Assembly: GCA_015060165.1 (NCBI GenBank)
Contig: SUZC01000004.1
Coordinates: 62,001 to 126,000, forward strand
Direction of reading: 5' to 3'
Length of the DNA: 64,000 nucleotides
DNA from: Rikenellaceae bacterium
GTDB lineage: Bacteria > Bacteroidota > Bacteroidia > Bacteroidales > Rikenellaceae
The notes beneath the pieces are model-generated. The model was given only the letters and a program-made list of their open reading frames with translations. It ran no database searches and was not told the origin of the DNA. Below are positions 9,738 through 20,274 of the stretch, one piece after another. The translations under genes were made by a program, and so were the position numbers. Positions within the stretch are counted from its first letter, which is position 1; each line of letters opens with the position of its first letter.

Positions 9738-11033
9738 TTATTCTAAAATCTCGGCCAAAGAGCTACAATCGGGTTCAACAGAGGTTAATCGCACACGGCT
9801 GATTCGATTAATCAAATCGCGACGATAGCGAGCTTTAACCCTCACATAATTTCCCGTATACCCATACATCATTCCACCTCGCATAGTGCTTTCAAACAAG
9901 ACATCGGCCTCTTTTCCAACCATAGAAGAGCAGAATTCATAATGCAATTTCTGGCATAACTCCTCCAACTGTTTAACTCTTTGTGTAGACACCGATGAAG
10001 GTACCTTATCCGGCATATCAACAGCCGGCGTACCTGGACGTTCCGAGAATGGAAATATGTGTAAAAATGCCGGGCGCAATTCGGCCAACAGATTGTAAGT
10101 TTCCATAAAATTCTCCTCGGTCTCACCCGGAAAACCTGTTATCACATCAATTCCAATAAAAGCATCGGGCATAAGCGAACGAATCTTATGGATTCTATCC
10201 GCGAACTTGGCCGATGTGTAACGGCGACGCATCAAGCCCAAGATTCGATCCGAGCCGCTCTGCAAGGGAATATGAAAGTGATGTTGGAATTTAGGTGACG
10301 ATGCGCAAAACTCTATAATTTCGTCAGTTATGAGATTTGGCTCAATCGAGGAAATTCTATATCGCTCAACACCATTGACCTCATTGAGGGCTTTGAGCAA
10401 ATCGATAAACTTCTCACCAGTAGTACGGCCAAAATCACCCGTATTGACGCCCGTTATCACTATCTCTTTTATTCCCGAAGCTGCCACCTCTTTAGCCTCG
10501 GCAACAATGTCGGCAATAGGCATATTTCGACTTGAACCGCGGGCATAGTGAATAGTGCAATACGCACACTTATAATCACAACCATCCTGCACTTTCAAAA
10601 ACGAGCGAGAACGATCTCCCGTTGAGAAGGCCGCAAAGAAATTTGCAATCTCCTCACAATCGCATCTATACACTTGAGTCACACCCTTCAAACCTAGCTC
10701 AAGTATTCGTTGATATAAATCGCCTTTATCATTATTACTCAGCACTATATCTACGCCTTCAATATTCGCTATCTCATAGGGTTTAAGCTGGGCATAACAC
10801 CCCGTAACAGCAATTATCGCATTAGGATTATTGCGATGTAATCGCCGTATTATATTGCGACATTTTTTATCGGCATGTTCGGTTACCGAACAACTATTCA
10901 CAACGCATATATCGGCCGGCTCATTAGCACCGACACGCTCAAATCCTCCCTGTTCGAATTGGCGTGCCAAAGTGGAGCTCTCCGAAAAGTTGAGCTTACA
11001 ACCCAACGTATGAAAACTAACTCGACGTTTCAT
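9738..11033 (-). CDS. mtaB: tRNA (N6-threonylcarbamoyladenosine(37)-C2)-methylthiotransferase MtaB
   Basis: Radical-SAM 'VQDGCDYKCAYCTIHYARG'; N-terminal 'TLGCKLNFSES'; MiaB/MtaB architecture with C-terminal TRAM. Confidence 0.93.
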   Translation of the reverse strand: MKRRVSFHTLGCKLNFSESSTLARQFEQGGFERVGANEPADICVVNSCSVTEHADKKCRNIIRRLHRNNPNAIIAVTGCYAQLKPYEIANIEGVDIVLSNNDKGDLYQRILELGLKGVTQVYRCDCEEIANFFAAFSTGDRSRSFLKVQDGCDYKCAYCTIHYARGSSRNMPIADIVAEAKEVAASGIKEIVITGVNTGDFGRTTGEKFIDLLKALNEVNGVERYRISSIEPNLITDEIIEFCASSPKFQHHFHIPLQSGSDRILGLMRRRYTSAKFADRIHKIRSLMPDAFIGIDVITGFPGETEENFMETYNLLAELRPAFLHIFPFSERPGTPAVDMPDKVPSSVSTQRVKQLEELCQKLHYEFCSSMVGKEADVLFESTMRGGMMYGYTGNYVRVKARYRRDLINRISRVRLTSVEPDCSSLAEILE

Positions 11034-11155
11034 ATTCTATTTAATCGAAATTCTAGCGCGAAAATATAAAAACTTTGGCTTAATCGAAAAAAGTTTTGAT
11101 GCAATCCGATATTTAAAGTAAATTTGTGCACGTTTTTAGCGATTACAACAACGAA

Positions 11156-11974
11156 ATGGATTTTTTTTCAGACATACTTCGATATGAATACCTGGCAAAC
11201 GCACTATTGGCAGCAATACTTGCAGGCATCACGTGCGGTATTATCGGAACCTATATTGTATCCCGTCGTATGGTGTTTTTGTGCGGAGGTATCACCCACG
11301 CATCGTTTGGCGGTCTTGGCATAGCTTTCTATCTGGGAGTCAATCCAATAATGGGAGCATTTGCATTTTCCACACTATCGGCTTTAGGCATCGAGTGGGC
11401 TTCGGATAAGGGGCGCATTCGCGAGGATTCCGCCATTGGAATCATATGGTCAATCGGAATGGCCATCGGAGCGTTATTTATGAGTATCACCCCAGGATAT
11501 ACATCGGGCGATTTAGCAAGCTATATGTTCGGCAGCATCATTACAGTAAGCAATCAAGATATAACACTTCTCGGAGCGCTGACCGCAATATGCGTCATAG
11601 GTGCAATATTGTATTATCGACCAATTATGTACGTAGCGTTCGACAAAAGTTTCGCTGCGAGCCAAGGCATCAACACCCGAATTATCGCTTACATAATGTC
11701 AATTGTCGTGGCAATAACAATTGTAATGGCAATCCGTATTATGGGAATTGTTTTGTTATTATCGCTTTTCACAATTCCTGTTGTGACTGCCAACTGTTTC
11801 ACAAAATCATACGCCGCAATCACTTTTTGGGCATCGATCATCGGTGCTATAGGGGCCGTTATGGGGCTAATTATGAGCTATAATTTGGAGGTTCCACCTG
11901 GTGTAAGCATAATATTTACGCTTACTATTGCGCTTATTGTTACAAAACTCTTATCTTTGCGAAGCAAAAAGTAG
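11156..11974 (+). CDS. Metal (Zn/Mn) ABC transporter permease, ZnuB-like
   Basis: 'GIIGTYIVSRRMVFLCGGITHASFGGLGIAFYLG' typical of ABC-3 family; start at MDFFSD preferred. Confidence 0.88.
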   Translation: MDFFSDILRYEYLANALLAAILAGITCGIIGTYIVSRRMVFLCGGITHASFGGLGIAFYLGVNPIMGAFAFSTLSALGIEWASDKGRIREDSAIGIIWSIGMAIGALFMSITPGYTSGDLASYMFGSIITVSNQDITLLGALTAICVIGAILYYRPIMYVAFDKSFAASQGINTRIIAYIMSIVVAITIVMAIRIMGIVLLLSLFTIPVVTANCFTKSYAAITFWASIIGAIGAVMGLIMSYNLEVPPGVSIIFTLTIALIVTKLLSLRSKK

Positions 11975-11978
11975 CTAA

Positions 11979-13502
11979 ATGCGATTAAAAACTATACATA
12001 GACTCGTTATTAAAGCCTATTTAGGCCCGTTGGTTCTCACCTTCTGCATCGTCACATTCGTCTTGATGATGAATTTCGTGTGGCGATACATCGACGAATT
12101 GGTAGGTAAGGGCCTCGACGCAGGCATCATCATAGAGCTTATCTCGTATGCCACAATCAATATGATTCCAATGGGCATGCCGCTTGCGATGCTCTTTGCA
12201 GCCATTATGACATTGGGCAACCTGGGCGAGAACTACGAATTACTTGCGATGAAATCGGCAGGTATGTCGCTTATGCAGATTCTTAAGCCTCTGATTATTT
12301 TGGTAATATTTATGTCGATAGGCAGTTTCTTCGTGGTAAACAATCTGGTACCTTTTGCCAACAAGAAGATGACCAGCATCATCATCGATATACGTCGCCA
12401 GAAGAAGGTTTTGGAGTTTCAGGATGGCCTGTTTTTCAATGGTATTGATGAGAATCTGAGTATTCGTGTCGAGCACCAGGATCCTGAAACCGGATTGCTC
12501 AACGACATATTGATTTACGATAATCGTTCGGCAACCGGGAATATGACAACAACTCTTGCTGAATCGGGTTACATTCGTCTCTCGGATGATAAAAAGTTCC
12601 TGCTTCTGACGCTCTACAATGGCGATAACTATCAATTGACACGCAATAGTAATTGGTACACAAAAAACGGAGTACGCCACGATAAGTTCAAAGTACAGGA
12701 TATGGTAATCCCGATGGAGGGTTTTGCATTCCAGCGTTCGGACAATAGTGGTATGATTGGGGGATCGCAAACCAAAAACATTGTTGAGTTACAACACGAT
12801 ATCGATTCGCTCGACATAAAGGTCGCGGAGGCAACATCTCAATCCTACAAACCTCTATTCCAGGACAATATATTCAGTAAGGATATTCAGGTATTGCATC
12901 TTCCTGACTCGCTACGTAAAGACAAAACGGGTTATCGCGATGCTGTACTTTTGGATTCAATAAGCAAACTGGGTGTAAGAGAAAAATTCCAAATTTGGAA
13001 TCAAGCACACTCGAATGCCTTGAATTCACGTAATGCTTTTACTTTCGATGAGTCTTCAGCAAAAAATGCACTCAACCAACTCTATCGAAGCAAAAACGAC
13101 TGGCACCGCAAACTATCGATTCCGTTCTCGGTATTGATTTTCTTCTTGATTGGCGCACCACTAGGAGCAATCATACGAAAGGGAGGATTGGGTACTCCGG
13201 TTGTTATCTCGGTAGCATTCTTCGTATTTTATTATATCATCAGTTTGAATGGCGAGAAAGCAGCAAAAGAGGGTGTATGGAGCTCCTTTGCAGGAATATG
13301 GCTATCGTCGTTTATCCTCACACCCATAGCCATATATCTGATGATTAAGGCTACGAATGACTCTTCATTGCTTGACACCGATTGGTATTACAATAAATTC
13401 AAACTCATCGAAGAGAAGGTTGCACCCTTTTGGCTACCTGTAAAAGCACGAATACAACCATATTGGCAGAGAGCCAAGGGTATGATAACCCGCAAAAAGT
13501 AA
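11979..13502 (+). CDS. LptF/LptG family permease
   Basis: 'LVGKGLDAGIIIELISYATINMIPMGMPLAMLFAAIMTLGNLGENYELLAMKSAGMSL' matches the YjgP/YjgQ family. Confidence 0.92.
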   Translation: MRLKTIHRLVIKAYLGPLVLTFCIVTFVLMMNFVWRYIDELVGKGLDAGIIIELISYATINMIPMGMPLAMLFAAIMTLGNLGENYELLAMKSAGMSLMQILKPLIILVIFMSIGSFFVVNNLVPFANKKMTSIIIDIRRQKKVLEFQDGLFFNGIDENLSIRVEHQDPETGLLNDILIYDNRSATGNMTTTLAESGYIRLSDDKKFLLLTLYNGDNYQLTRNSNWYTKNGVRHDKFKVQDMVIPMEGFAFQRSDNSGMIGGSQTKNIVELQHDIDSLDIKVAEATSQSYKPLFQDNIFSKDIQVLHLPDSLRKDKTGYRDAVLLDSISKLGVREKFQIWNQAHSNALNSRNAFTFDESSAKNALNQLYRSKNDWHRKLSIPFSVLIFFLIGAPLGAIIRKGGLGTPVVISVAFFVFYYIISLNGEKAAKEGVWSSFAGIWLSSFILTPIAIYLMIKATNDSSLLDTDWYYNKFKLIEEKVAPFWLPVKARIQPYWQRAKGMITRKK

Positions 13503-13517
13503 ATAATCAATATATCT

Positions 13518-14492
13518 ATGACACCCGCAAAAGAGTTACGCATAGTTTTTATGGGCACGCCAGAGTTTGCAGTAGCCCCGTTACGCCGTTTGGTTAGCGA
13601 TGGATACAATGTAGTGGCTGTTGTTACTACACCCGACAAACCCGCAGGCCGTGGACAGAAGATACACGAAAGCGATGTGAAAGTGGCAGCTCGAGAGTTG
13701 GGTCTCCCTATACTACAACCCGAAAAATTAAAATCTGAGGAGTTTGTAGAGGCTATGCGAGAACTGAATCCCGATCTGGGAATTGTAATTGCATTCCGTA
13801 TGTTACCTGAGATTATATGGGCAATGCCAAAGTACGGAACATTCAATTTGCACGCATCGTTGCTTCCACAGTACAGAGGTGCTGCACCTATCAACTGGGC
13901 CATAATTAATGGAGAGAAGGAGACCGGAATCACAACTTTTCTATTGAATCATGAGATCGACAAGGGGGCAATTATCGGGCAGCAGCGAATGCCTATTCTC
14001 GATGAGGACAACATCGGTACGATGTACGATAAGTTGATGATAGCAGGATGTGATTTAGTGGTGGACACAGTCGAGAAAATCGCTACTAACGACTACACCC
14101 CAATCAAACAAGACGATATCGATGAGAGCACACTAAAACCCGCACCAAAAATATTCAAGGAGGATTGTCGTATCGACTGGTCGTGCAGTGGCGAGAGTAT
14201 TGTAAATTTCGTCAGAGGCCTATCGCCTTATCCGGCTGCATGGACTCCAATGTATCTGAATGGAGAGGAGAAGAGTTCGGCCAAGATATTCGAGGTGAAA
14301 TTTGAGCCACGCACAACTGAGGCTACACATATTGGGGACATTATTTCTGATGGAAAAGAGATAATCAAAATTGCCTGCGCCGATGGTATGATACATATTT
14401 TATCTATGCAGATTGCAGGCAAGAAGCGTATGAGTAACAAAGATCTACTACTCGGATTCCGCGATATTGAGGATTATTGCTGCATACCATAA
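13518..14492 (+). CDS. fmt: Methionyl-tRNA formyltransferase
   Basis: 'IVFMGTPEFAVAPLRRL', 'FNLHASLLPQYRGAAPINWAIINGEKETGITTF'. Confidence 0.97.
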   Translation: MTPAKELRIVFMGTPEFAVAPLRRLVSDGYNVVAVVTTPDKPAGRGQKIHESDVKVAARELGLPILQPEKLKSEEFVEAMRELNPDLGIVIAFRMLPEIIWAMPKYGTFNLHASLLPQYRGAAPINWAIINGEKETGITTFLLNHEIDKGAIIGQQRMPILDEDNIGTMYDKLMIAGCDLVVDTVEKIATNDYTPIKQDDIDESTLKPAPKIFKEDCRIDWSCSGESIVNFVRGLSPYPAAWTPMYLNGEEKSSAKIFEVKFEPRTTEATHIGDIISDGKEIIKIACADGMIHILSMQIAGKKRMSNKDLLLGFRDIEDYCCIP

Positions 14493-14530
14493 AATAGAGC
14501 AGCGAAAGAATATGTTTTCTATAAATACAA

Positions 14531-14570
14531 AAAATCCCTTGATAATAACTCAATAATATCAAGGGATTTT
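14531..14570. terminator. Bidirectional terminator
   Basis: AAAATCCCTTGATA / TATCAAGGGATTTT inverted repeat between convergent genes. Confidence 0.75.
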
Positions 14571-14589
14571 CACTTTATCACTTAAGGTA

Positions 14590-15936
14590 TTACTTCACCT
14601 CCCAGATACCACCTTGGCCAAAGATTCCATCAACCCAGCCATCCAACAAACCTGCTCGCAGACCGAGATCCAGCATATTATATCGACGACGGATATGACG
14701 AACAAATGGCACATCGGCCAGCATCTGCGATTTCGAGACACCAACATCCTCAGGCTTTACGGGAGCTCCCACAATAGAGAGATAACGATACATCTCGTCA
14801 TATGTATAGCACTGCTCCTGCAACTTGCGCTTCAGCTCTGGCCAATCAGCCTTAATAAGCTCCAATTGACGACGAACCTCGGCTTTATCATCATACTTGG
14901 CTGTAACCTCTGTAATACCCAACTCAGCATATGGTTCGCCCGCAAAAAGTTTCTCGGCAGCAAAACGAACTTCATCGAGAGTACACCAATTATTGACACA
15001 ACGATCGACATCAATTTGGGTAAAATCACTCTTATACATCTGATCGAACATTGCGCACATAAATAGGGTACCCACACTCACCTGAAAACCATGGGAAGGA
15101 GTCACTCCATTATAGGTATGGTTGCGCATATTCCACAAATGGCTAAACAGGTGGTCTGTACAAGATGCAGGGCGACTCGATCGAGCTGCCTGCATAGCAA
15201 AGCCACTAAGCATCAACCCTTCTACAAACGGAGCAATCGCTTCGGGACGTAATGCAGCAACACCTTCGGGATCGGCAAGAGACTCTTTTAAGCTATCTTG
15301 CACAATATGCCAAGCCACATCGTGGATAGGCTCCACACCCAAGAAATCGGCAATAATCCACTCTGCACCAGCAGGAATTTTTGCAGCCAAGTCTGCATAT
15401 CCAGCAGCCGTCATCTCAGCAGGAGCCTTAGCCATAACACCCACATCGGCCAAGATAGCCTTAGGTGCAGGGCAAGTGAAGGTCTGCTTCATATTTTTAT
15501 AAGTAATCGAGGCTCCAAACGATGAATAACCATCGACCGATGCAGCCGTTGCAACACACATATATGGGCGTTGCTGATGATAAGAACAGAGCTTACACAA
15601 ATCGTTTATTGTACCCGAGCCCACCGCAACTGCAATAGCATCGGTAGCTGACAATCGCTCATCGAGCATCTCGATAAAAGTCCACTCGGCGTGAAGATGC
15701 TTATCGGTAAAGATATATGGTTCGTCGCACTCCACACCCGCCTGCTGCAAAAAGGCATAGGTTGCCTCACCTGCAGCTCGCCAAGTATTCTCGTCAGCAA
15801 CAATCAAAGCCCTCTTACCGGGAAATTGCTCCTTAAACATAACCGGAATTCGATCCAGAATATCAACTCCAATCTCCATTGCGGCCGTTTCGGTCGCCGC
15901 GGCCAAAGCTTTGGCCACTCGCTGATTATTATTCAT
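14590..15936 (-). CDS. sn-glycerol-1-phosphate dehydrogenase-like (EgsA/AraM family)
   Basis: 'ALIVADENTWRAAGEATYAFLQQAGVECDEPYIF', 'AVGSGTINDLCKLCSYHQQRPYMCVATAASVDGYSSFGASITYKNMKQTFTCPAPKAILADVGVMAKAP' resemble bacterial G1PDH/AraM. Confidence 0.85.
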   Translation of the reverse strand: MNNNQRVAKALAAATETAAMEIGVDILDRIPVMFKEQFPGKRALIVADENTWRAAGEATYAFLQQAGVECDEPYIFTDKHLHAEWTFIEMLDERLSATDAIAVAVGSGTINDLCKLCSYHQQRPYMCVATAASVDGYSSFGASITYKNMKQTFTCPAPKAILADVGVMAKAPAEMTAAGYADLAAKIPAGAEWIIADFLGVEPIHDVAWHIVQDSLKESLADPEGVAALRPEAIAPFVEGLMLSGFAMQAARSSRPASCTDHLFSHLWNMRNHTYNGVTPSHGFQVSVGTLFMCAMFDQMYKSDFTQIDVDRCVNNWCTLDEVRFAAEKLFAGEPYAELGITEVTAKYDDKAEVRRQLELIKADWPELKRKLQEQCYTYDEMYRYLSIVGAPVKPEDVGVSKSQMLADVPFVRHIRRRYNMLDLGLRAGLLDGWVDGIFGQGGIWEVK

Positions 15937-16052
15937 AGCTAAACACTTTATTACAACAAAGGTAGCGATTTATTTTATAAACATTGAGAATATCAACAAA
16001 AAAAAGAGCAAGACTACCTCATCGTTTATCCTGCTCGTTAATTTATTTGATA

Positions 16053-16598
16053 TTATCTTACCTGTCGAATTATCTCACCACCCCGCAAGATGGCTTTTTC
16101 GTTTTCGGGTAATAAACGCCACGCACGCTCAGGCAGCGATTTCTTCAATCCCAGCATCACATTCTCCATACTAACGATTGGTTTGATTTTCAAATACCCT
16201 CCCAAAACCATAGTATTGAATAGTTTGGGCTGTCCCAATCGAGCACACTCGCTAGCTGCATCGATTATATATATTTCAATATCGGTACGTTTGGGAGGAT
16301 TCACAATACCATTAGCGTCATAAATCAACACTCCACCAGGCTTTACCATAGGCTCAAACTTATCCAACGATTGTTGGTTAAGAACGATGGCTGTATCGTA
16401 ATCATTGGCAATAGGCGACGAAATCCTTTTATCGGAAATGATAACAGTCACATTAGCCGTACCACCTCGCATCTCGGGGCCATACGATGGCATCCAGGTA
16501 ACCTCAGAATCCTGCATAACACCCGAATAGGCCAGAATCTTACCCATCGACAAGACTCCTTGACCACCAAATCCAGCAATAATTATAGTCTCTTTCAT
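16053..16598 (-). CDS. 2-oxoacid:ferredoxin oxidoreductase, gamma subunit
   Basis: 'IIIAGFGGQGVLSMGKILAYSGVMQDSEVTWMPSYGPEMRGGTANVTVIISD' is diagnostic of Kor/Por gamma subunits. Confidence 0.93.
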   Translation of the reverse strand: MKETIIIAGFGGQGVLSMGKILAYSGVMQDSEVTWMPSYGPEMRGGTANVTVIISDKRISSPIANDYDTAIVLNQQSLDKFEPMVKPGGVLIYDANGIVNPPKRTDIEIYIIDAASECARLGQPKLFNTMVLGGYLKIKPIVSMENVMLGLKKSLPERAWRLLPENEKAILRGGEIIRQVR

Positions 16599-16617
16599 AA
16601 CATTCTCGTTTTATGGA

Positions 16618-17388
16618 TTATTTAGGTAGGGTAGAACTCTTGATATCGCCTAACGGATATGCCGGAATAAGATTCTCCTCCATCCAACGATTCGCTTCTA
16701 CGGGAGACAACTTCCAACCACTATTGCAAGATGCTACGACCTCGACCATAGAGTAACCATTGCCCGACATAGAGTTCTCAAAAGCCCGACGTATAGCCTT
16801 TTTACACTTACGCACATTGGCAGGAGTATGTACACTTTGGCGGGTAATATAGGTAGCTCCATCCAAATGAGCAATCATCTCAGCTATCTTATATGGGAAA
16901 CCATTCAAATGCGGGTCACGGCCACAAGGTGTGGTTGCCGTTTTCATCCCAAGCAGGGTAGTAGGCGACATCTGGCCGCCTGTCATACCATAGATGGCGT
17001 TATTTATGAATATCGTAACGATATTCTCTCCGCGAGCCGCTGCATGAATAGTCTCAGCCGTACCAATTGCCGCCAAATCACCATCGCCCTGATAGGTAAA
17101 GACCATATTATTGGGGTACAAGCGTTTAGCTGCAGTTGCCACAGCGCAAGCACGACCGTGAGCAGCCTCAATCCAATCGATATCAATATAGCGATAGGCA
17201 AAAACCGAACAACCTACAGGCGAAACTCCGATTGTAGAGGCTTCAATACCCATCTCATCAATAACCTCTGCTACCAATTTATGCACTGTGCCATGGCTAC
17301 AACCAGGGCAATAGTGCAACTCTTCGTTTGTAATCAGACGAGGCTTGGCATAAACCAAATTCTCTTGCTTTATCTCAATATTTGCCAT
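16618..17388 (-). CDS. 2-oxoacid:ferredoxin oxidoreductase, beta (TPP-binding) subunit
   Basis: 'HYCPGCSHGTVHKLVAEV', 'TYQGDGDLAAIGTAETIHAAARGENIVTIFINNAIYGMTGGQMSPTT'. Confidence 0.95.
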   Translation of the reverse strand: MANIEIKQENLVYAKPRLITNEELHYCPGCSHGTVHKLVAEVIDEMGIEASTIGVSPVGCSVFAYRYIDIDWIEAAHGRACAVATAAKRLYPNNMVFTYQGDGDLAAIGTAETIHAAARGENIVTIFINNAIYGMTGGQMSPTTLLGMKTATTPCGRDPHLNGFPYKIAEMIAHLDGATYITRQSVHTPANVRKCKKAIRRAFENSMSGNGYSMVEVVASCNSGWKLSPVEANRWMEENLIPAYPLGDIKSSTLPK

Positions 17389-17394
17389 AGCTCA

Positions 17395-18486
17395 TTACTT
17401 TACAAGTTTATTTTTCAATGCTTCAAGCACCTCTTCGGGTGTAAACAATACGCCTCCCGTTCGGCCATAATGCCCAACAGCAGCCTCTCCATTGACCGCT
17501 AAACGCACATCTTCAACCATCTGACCGGCATTAAGTTCTACCGACAAAAAACCTTTGACTCCTCGCTCAACCATATCTCGCAATGGCTTAACAGGAAATG
17601 GATATAGGGTTATTGGACGCAACAAGCCGACTTTCAAGCCTTGCTCGCGAGCCTGCTCCACAACGGCTGCGCTAATTCGAGCCGAAGAGCCATATGCCAC
17701 TAAAACATATTCGGCATCGTCACACATAATCTCCTCCCAACGAGCCTCCTCGGCCTCGATAGTTCGATACTTAGCTTGCAGACGCAAATTCAGAGCCTCC
17801 AAATCATCAGGCTGCATAAAGAGTGACGTGCAGACGTTATATCGTTTACGGTTACCTTTGCCACAAGTGGCCCAATCGCCATATCGCTCGGCAATCTCCT
17901 CATCGGCCAACCTCGGTTGTTGCTCAGAGAGCACAACCTTTTCCATCATCTGACCAATGGCACCATCGGCCAAAATCATCGCAGGATTTCGATGTTTGAA
18001 AGCCAAATCGAATGCCAGCGATACAAAATCGTACATCTCCTGCACCGATGAAGGCGCCAGAACGATCAGGTGATAATCACCGTGACCACCGCCTTTACAA
18101 GCCTGAAAATAATCGCCTTGTGAAGGTTGGATAGTACCCAATCCCGGGCCTCCACGCTGGCAATTAACCACCAGGCAAGGTAATTCACATGCCGCCAAAT
18201 AACTTAGCCCCTCACTCATAAGACTCACACCGGGACTCGACGACGAAGTCATAATTTTTTTACCCGTCGCAGCACCGCCATAAACCATATTAATTGAGGA
18301 AATTTCCGATTCAGCCTGCAAGACCACCATACCCGTAGTCTCCCAAGGACGCAACTCCATCAAAGTCTCCATTACCTCAGACTGAGGAGTGATAGGGTAG
18401 CCAAAATATCCATCACAACCGCAACGTACGGCAGCGTGGGCAATAACTTCGTTACCCTTCATCAATCTAACATCGCTATCTGCCAT
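17395..18486 (-). CDS. 2-oxoacid:ferredoxin oxidoreductase, alpha subunit (VorB-type)
   Basis: 'LMKGNEVIAHAAVRCGCDGYFGYPITPQSEVMETL', 'TSSSSPGVSLMSEGLSYLAACELPCLVVNCQRGGPGLGTIQPSQGDYF'; start MADSDVRL at 18486. Confidence 0.92.
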   Translation of the reverse strand: MADSDVRLMKGNEVIAHAAVRCGCDGYFGYPITPQSEVMETLMELRPWETTGMVVLQAESEISSINMVYGGAATGKKIMTSSSSPGVSLMSEGLSYLAACELPCLVVNCQRGGPGLGTIQPSQGDYFQACKGGGHGDYHLIVLAPSSVQEMYDFVSLAFDLAFKHRNPAMILADGAIGQMMEKVVLSEQQPRLADEEIAERYGDWATCGKGNRKRYNVCTSLFMQPDDLEALNLRLQAKYRTIEAEEARWEEIMCDDAEYVLVAYGSSARISAAVVEQAREQGLKVGLLRPITLYPFPVKPLRDMVERGVKGFLSVELNAGQMVEDVRLAVNGEAAVGHYGRTGGVLFTPEEVLEALKNKLVK

Positions 18487-18488
18487 AA

Positions 18489-18716
18489 CTATTCCACCTT
18501 TTGACGATAAATAACCAAACAACTATCAGGGCATATTATACCACACGAGGCACAGCCTGTACAAGCATCGGCATTGGCCATCATGACATAGCTATAGCCC
18601 TTGCCATTAACCTCGGCCGACAATGCCAGCACTCCACAAGGACATGCATCGACACAAACGCCGCAACCTTTGCAACGCTCCTTATCAACAACAACGTAAC
18701 CTTTAATCTTTGCCAT
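18489..18716 (-). CDS. 4Fe-4S ferredoxin / delta subunit
   Basis: Two CxxCxxCxxxCP clusters: 'CKGCGVCVDACPCG', 'CTGCASCGIICPDSCL'. Confidence 0.93.
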   Translation of the reverse strand: MAKIKGYVVVDKERCKGCGVCVDACPCGVLALSAEVNGKGYSYVMMANADACTGCASCGIICPDSCLVIYRQKVE

Positions 18717-18968
18717 AGCTCATAAATTAAGATTTTTAATCAACCTACTTTAGGACAATATTAGCAGAAATTCGTTCCCTAATTTCACCTATTACAGCAG
18801 GTGGCTTTTCAACATTTGCCATACGAATTTCGCACAAATTTTTCAAATTAGCAAATTATTGTGGCACACTTCCACGATCTGTGTTTAAAACAACTTATCG
18901 GGGTCAAATCAGATATTTTGTGGCGAAATCATCATCAAATGACACTTCGCTTCCATACATAAAAAGCA

Positions 18969-18999
18969 CGAGACCGACTATACAATATAATCGGTCTCG
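18969..18999 (-). terminator. Intrinsic terminator downstream of the DUF1015 gene
   Basis: CGAGACCGA / TCGGTCTCG inverted repeat; on the minus strand followed by TGCTTTTTATG. Confidence 0.65.
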
Positions 19000-19010
19000 G
19001 CATATATCAA

Positions 19011-20255
19011 CTAATCTTCAAACGAATGAATCACAACACCTGAACGTAACTTAGGCTCAAACCAAGTAGTCTTAGGCGGCATAATGTTGCCCGTGTCGGC
19101 AATATCAATTAATTGCTGCATCGAGACGGGGTAGAGCGCAAAAGCGACTTTCATCTCGCCACTATCAACGCGGTTCTTCAACTCACCCAATCCTCGGATT
19201 CCTCCAACAAAATCAATTCGCTTAGATGTTCGCAAATCGGCAATGCCCAAGATTTTATCCAGTACAAGATCAGAAAGCACCGTAACATCCAAAACACCTA
19301 TCGGATCATTATCGTTGTACGTACCCTCGCGAGCTGTCAAGCTATACCACTCGCCATCCATATACATCGAGAAATTATGGAGATTCTGCGGTGTATAGAT
19401 CTCAGCACCCATCAATTTCACCTCAAACGACTCGCTTACCTTCGACAAAAACTCCTCCTTGCTCAATCCATTAAGATCGCGAACAACACGATTATAATCG
19501 ATAATCTTCAATTGCGACGCAGGGAATGTAACAGCCAAAAAGTAGCAATACTCCTCATAGCCCGTATGATTAGCATTAGCCTTCATACACTCCTGTCCAA
19601 CCCTCGCGGCAGCCGCCGTACGATGATGACCATCGGCAACATACAGAGCCGGAATCTGAGCAAAAAGTTCAGTAATGCGGCGATTATACTCCTCACCACG
19701 AACAACCCAGAAATGGTGACCAAAACCATCCTCGGCTATAAAATCATAATCCGCTGCATTACTTGCCACCACATCAGCAACTATAGCATTAATCTGCTCA
19801 TCATCGGGATATGCAAAAAAGACTGGTTCGATATTTGCCTTTTGGTTACGGACATGAATCATACGATCCTCCTCCTTATCCGGACGTGTAAGCTCGTGCT
19901 TTTTGATCGCACCCGACAAATAATCCTCGAAATGGCAACACATAGCAATACCATACTGTGTGCGACCATTCATCGTCTGGGCATATATATAATAGTGCTC
20001 CTGCTCGTCCTGCACAAGCCATCCACGCTCCTTCCACGCTTTGAAATTAGCCACAGCTTTATCGTACACTTGTTGCGAATGTTCATCGGCAATAGGATCG
20101 AAATCAATTTCAGGCTTGATGATATGCAACAGCGAACGCTCGGTAGCCTCGGCCTTAGCCTCAACAGAATTCAATACATCGTAAGGACGCGACGCCACCT
20201 CGGCAGCATACTCTTTAGGCGGACGTATTCCGCAAAAGGGTTTAATTCGAACCAT
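19011..20255 (-). CDS. DUF1015 family protein
   Basis: 'IKPFCGIRPPKEYAAEVASRPYDVLNSVEAKAEA', 'PALYVADGHHRTAAAARVG' characteristic of DUF1015. Confidence 0.93.
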   Translation of the reverse strand: MVRIKPFCGIRPPKEYAAEVASRPYDVLNSVEAKAEATERSLLHIIKPEIDFDPIADEHSQQVYDKAVANFKAWKERGWLVQDEQEHYYIYAQTMNGRTQYGIAMCCHFEDYLSGAIKKHELTRPDKEEDRMIHVRNQKANIEPVFFAYPDDEQINAIVADVVASNAADYDFIAEDGFGHHFWVVRGEEYNRRITELFAQIPALYVADGHHRTAAAARVGQECMKANANHTGYEEYCYFLAVTFPASQLKIIDYNRVVRDLNGLSKEEFLSKVSESFEVKLMGAEIYTPQNLHNFSMYMDGEWYSLTAREGTYNDNDPIGVLDVTVLSDLVLDKILGIADLRTSKRIDFVGGIRGLGELKNRVDSGEMKVAFALYPVSMQQLIDIADTGNIMPPKTTWFEPKLRSGVVIHSFED

Positions 20256-20274
20256 AACTATTATCGTTTAACAT

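Noticed and set aside
14614-15502. Overlapping + strand ORFs opposite the G1PDH gene
   Set aside because: Antisense shadows with no domain signal; the minus-strand enzyme motifs are clear.
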